A stretch of DNA of 64,000 nt from Haladaptatus litoreus (GTDB lineage Archaea > Halobacteriota > Halobacteria > Halobacteriales > Haladaptataceae), in the NCBI RefSeq assembly GCF_900156425.1, contig NZ_FTNO01000007.1, positions 124,001-188,000 on the forward strand, written 5' to 3'. This document shows positions 60,602 to 64,000 of the stretch, piece after piece. The translations under genes and the position numbers were made by a program. The first letter of the stretch is position 1. Every line of letters begins with the position of its first letter. The notes beneath the pieces are model-generated. The model searched no databases, had not been told where the DNA came from, and saw only the letters and a program-made list of their open reading frames with translations.

Positions 60602-61780
60602 ATGTACGCACTCAACGATATCGACGTACTCGCCCTCGAAAGTGGTATCAGCGCGCCGTTTTGCACACGAATCCTCGGCGATCTCGGCGCTAACGTTATC
60701 AAAATAGAGCGTCCTGGAGTCGGAGACGTGAACCGTCACTGGGATACGGCAGTACGGGGGAATTCCTCTGCCCACGTCTGGGTGAATCGGAACAAGAAGA
60801 GCGTCGAACTCGATCTTAAAAGCGAGGATGGAAACACGATTTGTCGAGAACTCGCTGAAAAGGCCGATGTCGTCGTGCAAAACTTCTCGCCTGGCGTCGT
60901 CGAGAGCCTCGGCCTTGACTACGAGTCGCTACGTGAAGAGAACGAAGACCTCATCTACCTCAACATCTCCGGCTACGGACGGGATGGCCCATACGAGAAC
61001 CGCAAAGCATACGACATGGTGATGCAAGGCGAGACGGGCCTCATCATGATGAACGGCAGTCCAGATGCCCCCGCGAAGATTCCACTGTCGATTTGTGACA
61101 TCAATGCCGCGATGTACGGAACCATCGGAACGCTCACTGCGTTGTTTCAGCGCGAACGTACCGGTGAAGGCCAAGAACTCGACGTGACAATGTTCGGTGG
61201 AATGCTTTCGTGGCTCGGCTATTTCCCACTCAAATATTGGTACAACGACGAGATTCCTGACCGCGTAGGGATGCGCCATCATCTTCTCACACCGTACGGC
61301 CCACACGAAACAAATGACGGACAGTACATCAACTTCGCCGTTCTCTCGGAACCACATTTCGAACTGTTCTGTGAGGAGGTTATCGACCAACCCGACCTTT
61401 TGGAGGATGAGCGCTTTGCTACGAACGAAAAGCGTATCCAACACCGAGAAACGTTCGAATCCATCGTTGAAGACGAAATTGCGACCGAATCACGTGACCA
61501 CTGGGCTGCTCGGTTAGAAGCCGTCGGCATCCCATGGGGAGACGTCAACCAAATCGATGAAGTACTCGACCACCCGCAAACCGACTACTTGGAGATGGTG
61601 CGCGAACTCGACACCGAAGCGGGTTCCGTCAAGTTCATCGACAACCCACTGGACATGAACAAGGCAGAGTTACGCCGGGAGAAGATGCCCGATCTTGGGG
61701 AGGACACGAAAGCCGTTCTTCAAACAATCGGCTATTCTCAGGAGCAAATCGAATCGTTAGAAGATATCGGAGTCATCTAA
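60602..61780 (+). CDS. Class III CoA-transferase (CaiB/BaiF family)
   Basis: The 392-residue protein has GISAPFCTRILGDLGANVIKIERPGVGDVNRH, NRNKKSVELDLKSEDG, NLSGYGRDGPY-type NISGYGRDGPYENRKAYDMVMQGETGL with nucleophile Asp138, and GEGQELDVTMFGGML. It moves CoA between carboxylic acids through an aspartyl anhydride. As it follows the acyl-CoA dehydrogenase directly, it probably activates the acid that enzyme oxidises, with MaoC hydrating the product. Confidence 0.9.
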   Translation: MYALNDIDVLALESGISAPFCTRILGDLGANVIKIERPGVGDVNRHWDTAVRGNSSAHVWVNRNKKSVELDLKSEDGNTICRELAEKADVVVQNFSPGVVESLGLDYESLREENEDLIYLNISGYGRDGPYENRKAYDMVMQGETGLIMMNGSPDAPAKIPLSICDINAAMYGTIGTLTALFQRERTGEGQELDVTMFGGMLSWLGYFPLKYWYNDEIPDRVGMRHHLLTPYGPHETNDGQYINFAVLSEPHFELFCEEVIDQPDLLEDERFATNEKRIQHRETFESIVEDEIATESRDHWAARLEAVGIPWGDVNQIDEVLDHPQTDYLEMVRELDTEAGSVKFIDNPLDMNKAELRREKMPDLGEDTKAVLQTIGYSQEQIESLEDIGVI

Positions 61781-62581
61781 TCATCGGCACACGTCTTCGA
61801 CTCTCGTTTTACTCGTCTTTGTGTGGTTGAAGGGACTGATCCGTTCTCATTGTATATGGTATAGCCGATTCGACAAGCGTCATGACGAGTACGCCTGATT
61901 TTAATTCTCATTCTAAAATGAGTATTAAAGAGGTGTAGCTGTGATATCCCACTCCGGATATCACGAGAATTTTGATAGCTATTGATACTCTACCAAGGAT
62001 TGAATCGAGATTTGTGAGATGTGAACATGGATTCTGGGTCTGTGAACGAGTGCACGGAGTCTGTCATTGCAAAAAATGATGTTTCATAGACAATAGCTTT
62101 TCCATATGTAATATAATTGTAAATTTGCACCAGATCATTACAGCTGTAGAATTGTAATGAACGAGATCATAGGAATGCCACACCTTCACATGGATCAGCA
62201 CTATAGCGTAGTATCAGCAATAATATCGTAGGCAGGCCCTCGTGGTAAAGAAATGTGTCCGGGGGTTCCCCCTGGCCACGTGGATCCAACTCGGTCACGG
62301 ATCTCCCAGATTTCAGTTAACGCAATCTTATGCAGACCACTTGCCCCCACTTAGATCATGGATTCCGAGTTGAGTCAAAATACTCTTGACGACGTACAAA
62401 ACTCCTATGTCACTGAGTGATTCATTCCCCGATAAAAGCTACGGGATACTCGTGGAATCATTCAAGTTCACGAACTGTGTCTATGAATAGTTCCCACAAC
62501 CGTGATCTTCATCCTTTTTTGAGATAGAATTTGAACAAATGAGTGTTTAAGAGCGGTGCTAACCCCGAGTAAAAGAGCTAT
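61781..62581. other. Gene-poor AT-rich stretch
   Basis: There is no convincing gene. Noted items: CTCAT/ATGAG hairpin near 61909-61923; GGGGG/CCCCC hairpin near 62262; and a 20-codon frame at 62359 (MDSELSQNTLDDVQNSYVTE) that may be the cut N-terminus of a gene. Confidence 0.45.
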
Positions 62582-62671
62582 TCATTCTCGAATTCTGGAA
62601 AGACGGGTTTGGATTTCGTCGATATCGGCCTCTGAGAGAGCCTCCGAATTGATAACCATAGCCAATAACGG
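62582..62671 (-). pseudogene. C-terminal fragment of an unknown small protein
   Basis: The minus strand reads PLLAMVINSEALSEADIDEI then QTRLSRIRE and a TGA at 62582-62584. The pattern of an acidic-then-basic C-terminal helix is protein-like, but no start or N-terminal domain precedes it. The family is not recognised. Confidence 0.3.
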
Positions 62672-62835
62672 GGTTAGAGGATGCAGGTGCGTTCATCTCA
62701 TCTACATTTCCACAAATTTTCAAAAGAATGTTGACTTTACCACTCGTAACCTACATAATATCCAACCTATTCGTTGGTTAAATGAGGGAGGAGGTTTCAA
62801 TTCTTATGATATGAAGACATTTCCATTGGGAATTG

Positions 62836-63207
62836 CTATTTCGGTCTCATAGGTGCGATGTATTCTGATTTAATGCGGTCACCCTCACGCCACTGAAAGT
62901 AGTAATACTCGTTATTGTTAATCGCCTTTGTCACGATCGATGCTTTTGCAGGGACTTCTTTTTCGACAATCGCACTCCAGTCAATGTCATCGTCCGGAAT
63001 TCCCTTCTATTGTGCTTTAGCGGCGAGTTCCTTGGCCATCGCCTGTGTTGTGGAATGGCTGGCAGCGGCACGATAGACCCGAAGGTCTTGGGCATAGTCT
63101 GCAACGGCTCGCAACGTCTCACTGTCTTGTTTTTGGAGCCCCTCGACGATGTATTTCGGAAATAAATCGGAGGGTGTAGGTTTGGTTGATTCCGGCATTG
63201 GTGTCAT
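62836..63207 (-). pseudogene. Haloarchaeal DUF6788-like protein interrupted by an in-frame TAG
   Basis: The frame starts MTPMPESTKPTPSDLFPKYI, continues VEGLQKQDSETLRAVADYAQ to AKELAAKAQ, hits TAG at 63007-63009, and continues in the same frame with KGIPDDDIDWSAIVEKEVPA and YYYFQWREGDRIKSEYIAP to TAG 62836-62838. The N-terminal helix and the beta hairpin YYYFQWR-GD-IKSEYI match the small haloarchaeal DUF6788-type family of about 120 aa. The stop removes the second half. Confidence 0.6.
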
Positions 63208-63689
63208 ATCTTATTAACCTACAATAGGTCGTCAAGAGGGATGGATTTGTTGGTTAATTACTCACGAGGCTCATTTGAAATCGCCCCGATTTAATTCCAA
63301 TTGTTATTCATAAGTTGTTCTCCGCCGAATATCTCCTCCGCAATTGTTGACTGGAAACACACTCAGAGCATACAGTTATTCGGACGAGTGGCGGGTTGAG
63401 ATGACCGAGCCACGTTGATCTACCACCACAGCAAGCGATTCAGCTGTGACATCGGCAGTGACAGTGACGCGGAGTTGCAGCGGGTTTACCGAAACGACCT
63501 CTTCTGCGCCATTGGGTACCTGACCTACATCCAAAAGTCCTGGAGTTGGATCGCGAGCTAACGCCTGCTCTCTTCGATAAGTATGAGCACGCGGCGGATG
63601 CAGGGCTTCAATTAGCGTTCGAACATGCAGAGACGCCTGACGGTGGACACTGCCCTTGGACACCCGACAATATGGAGTAGAAATTAGTT
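63208..63689. other. Ambiguous stretch with overlapping open frames
   Basis: From about 63376 to 63690 both strands are open. One minus frame ends ADVTAESLAVVVDQRGSVI; one plus frame reads LTPALFDKYEHAADAGLQLA and ends at a TAG near 63678. Neither is supported enough to call. The left part (63208-63370) is AT-rich with no gene. Confidence 0.35.
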
Positions 63690-64000
63690 TCAGATCTTCC
63701 TGAGTGCCGCAGTGTAAGTGCACTCGGAACCATGTCGTACCTCAGCGACCTCCCATCCAGTCCCCATAGCTGCTTCTCGGAGCCGATCAGGGCTGAACAG
63801 CCGGAAGAGGAGTGTCTCTCGATCGGTTTTGTACGTTGTATGGTAGACGCGGTACGCAAGCCCCGGCGTCGGATCGTCCCGGTACCCAACGATCTCTGTG
63901 GTGGCCTCGCGTTCTGGATTGTAGCCATGCAACAACGCAGTGCCATCAGCCGACGTAATATACGCGAGATCGCCCAGGAACTGCCGTAGCCCGTGCATCG
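63690..64000 (-). CDS. Partial gene, SAM-dependent methyltransferase-like C-terminus
   Basis: The frame is open from the window end to the stop at 63690, about 103 codons: RQFLGDLAYITSADGTALLHGYNPE, then GLAYRVYHTTYKTDRETLLFRLFSPDRLREAAMGTGWEV and C-terminal TYTAALRK. The FSPDRLREAAMGTGWEVAEV turn and the ending Y-T-A-A-L-R-K strand are typical of the last strands of class I methyltransferases. The cofactor motif lies outside the window, so the call is tentative. Confidence 0.5.
   Translation of the reverse strand, partial: MHGLRQFLGDLAYITSADGTALLHGYNPEREATTEIVGYRDDPTPGLAYRVYHTTYKTDRETLLFRLFSPDRLREAAMGTGWEVAEVRHGSECTYTAALRKI

Noticed and set aside
12587..63207. Pyrrolysine or amber read-through as explanation of the in-frame TAG codons
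   Set aside because: Two of the five stops are TAA, the genes are unrelated to methylamine metabolism, and no suppressor tRNA or pyl gene is visible here. Ordinary nonsense mutation is simpler.
63376..63723. Minus-strand frame of about 115 codons next to the partial methyltransferase-like gene
   Set aside because: It overlaps that gene in another frame, and the opposite strand is equally open. No domain decides between them.
1..64000. tRNA and rRNA genes
   Set aside because: I looked for T-loop (GGTTCGAATCC-like) and anticodon-stem patterns and saw no complete cloverleaf; no rRNA-like sequence is present.

Overview
The window reads as haloarchaeal DNA (class Halobacteria). The proteins are strongly acidic. 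The sequence carries Orc1/Cdc6 replication genes, a TFB fragment, Bat-type (GAF plus HTH_10) regulators, a halocyanin-like blue copper protein, an archaeal quinol-type nitric oxide reductase and an IS1341-type TnpB. Base composition is patchy. GC-rich, well-ordered metabolic blocks (about 10-13, 24-25.4 and 46.5-61.8 kb) alternate with AT-richer, gene-poor and pseudogene-rich stretches. This fits a megaplasmid, a secondary chromosome, or a chromosome with integrated plasmids. I cannot name the genus.

Layout. (1) 0-8.6 kb is a catabolic block: a sodium/solute symporter, a C45-type acyltransferase/amidohydrolase, two class III aminotransferases, a CoA-acylating (methyl)malonate-semialdehyde dehydrogenase and an M20 carbamoylase. 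Together these suggest use of beta-alanine or beta-aminoisobutyrate, the products of reductive pyrimidine breakdown. (2) 8.6-20 kb is a mosaic of remnants and regulators: a histone-fold fragment, a start-less DUF2971 gene, HTH proteins, a PAS-GAF-Bat sensor split by an in-frame TAG, an alpha/beta hydrolase, and a TnpB element between an HTH gene and a PIN-like gene. (3) 20-23.1 kb holds a nitric oxide reductase with an unusual soluble N-terminal extension of about 280 residues. (4) 23.2-27 kb holds two eroded nucleotidyltransferase/HEPN toxin-antitoxin pairs, a VOC protein, a DHFR-family protein and a multi-branched palindromic element. (5) 27-33 kb is replicon module 1: origin repeats, orc1, a DUF234 ATPase, and an AAA ATPase with a small acidic partner, scattered among TTAATCTTAAG-type repeats. 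(6) 33-35.5 kb holds zinc-ribbon proteins, an ArdC-like antirestriction protein and a second copy of a structured cassette first seen at 27 kb. (7) 35.5-39.1 kb is the eutB-eutC-eutA ethanolamine ammonia-lyase operon. (8) 39.8-43.4 kb is replicon module 2: a GCACTGGAAAC repeat origin, a second orc1, ParA with an acidic partner, and a 13-bp repeat array over the parA promoter. (9) 44-45 kb holds transposase and TFB remnants. (10) 45-61.8 kb holds a halocyanin, an AsnC regulator and a large GC-rich amide catabolic region: two isochorismatase-family hydrolases, hydantoinase A/B, an amidase, MmgE/PrpD, an isocitrate-lyase-family enzyme, two LLM flavin enzymes, MaoC, acyl-CoA dehydrogenase and a class III CoA-transferase. 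(11) 61.8-64 kb is mostly decayed, ending in a partial methyltransferase-like gene.

The most notable signals are non-coding. Two unrelated origin modules lie about 12 kb apart, each with its own repeat family and its own NTPase plus acidic-partner cassette. A duplicated cassette combines a small HTH-like gene, a stem that changes by compensatory substitutions, and a TTAGTATA palindrome at nearly identical spacing. A precise 13-bp phased CTGT array overlaps the parA promoter. Five genes are interrupted by single in-frame stops with the downstream frame preserved, which points to active erosion of accessory genes.
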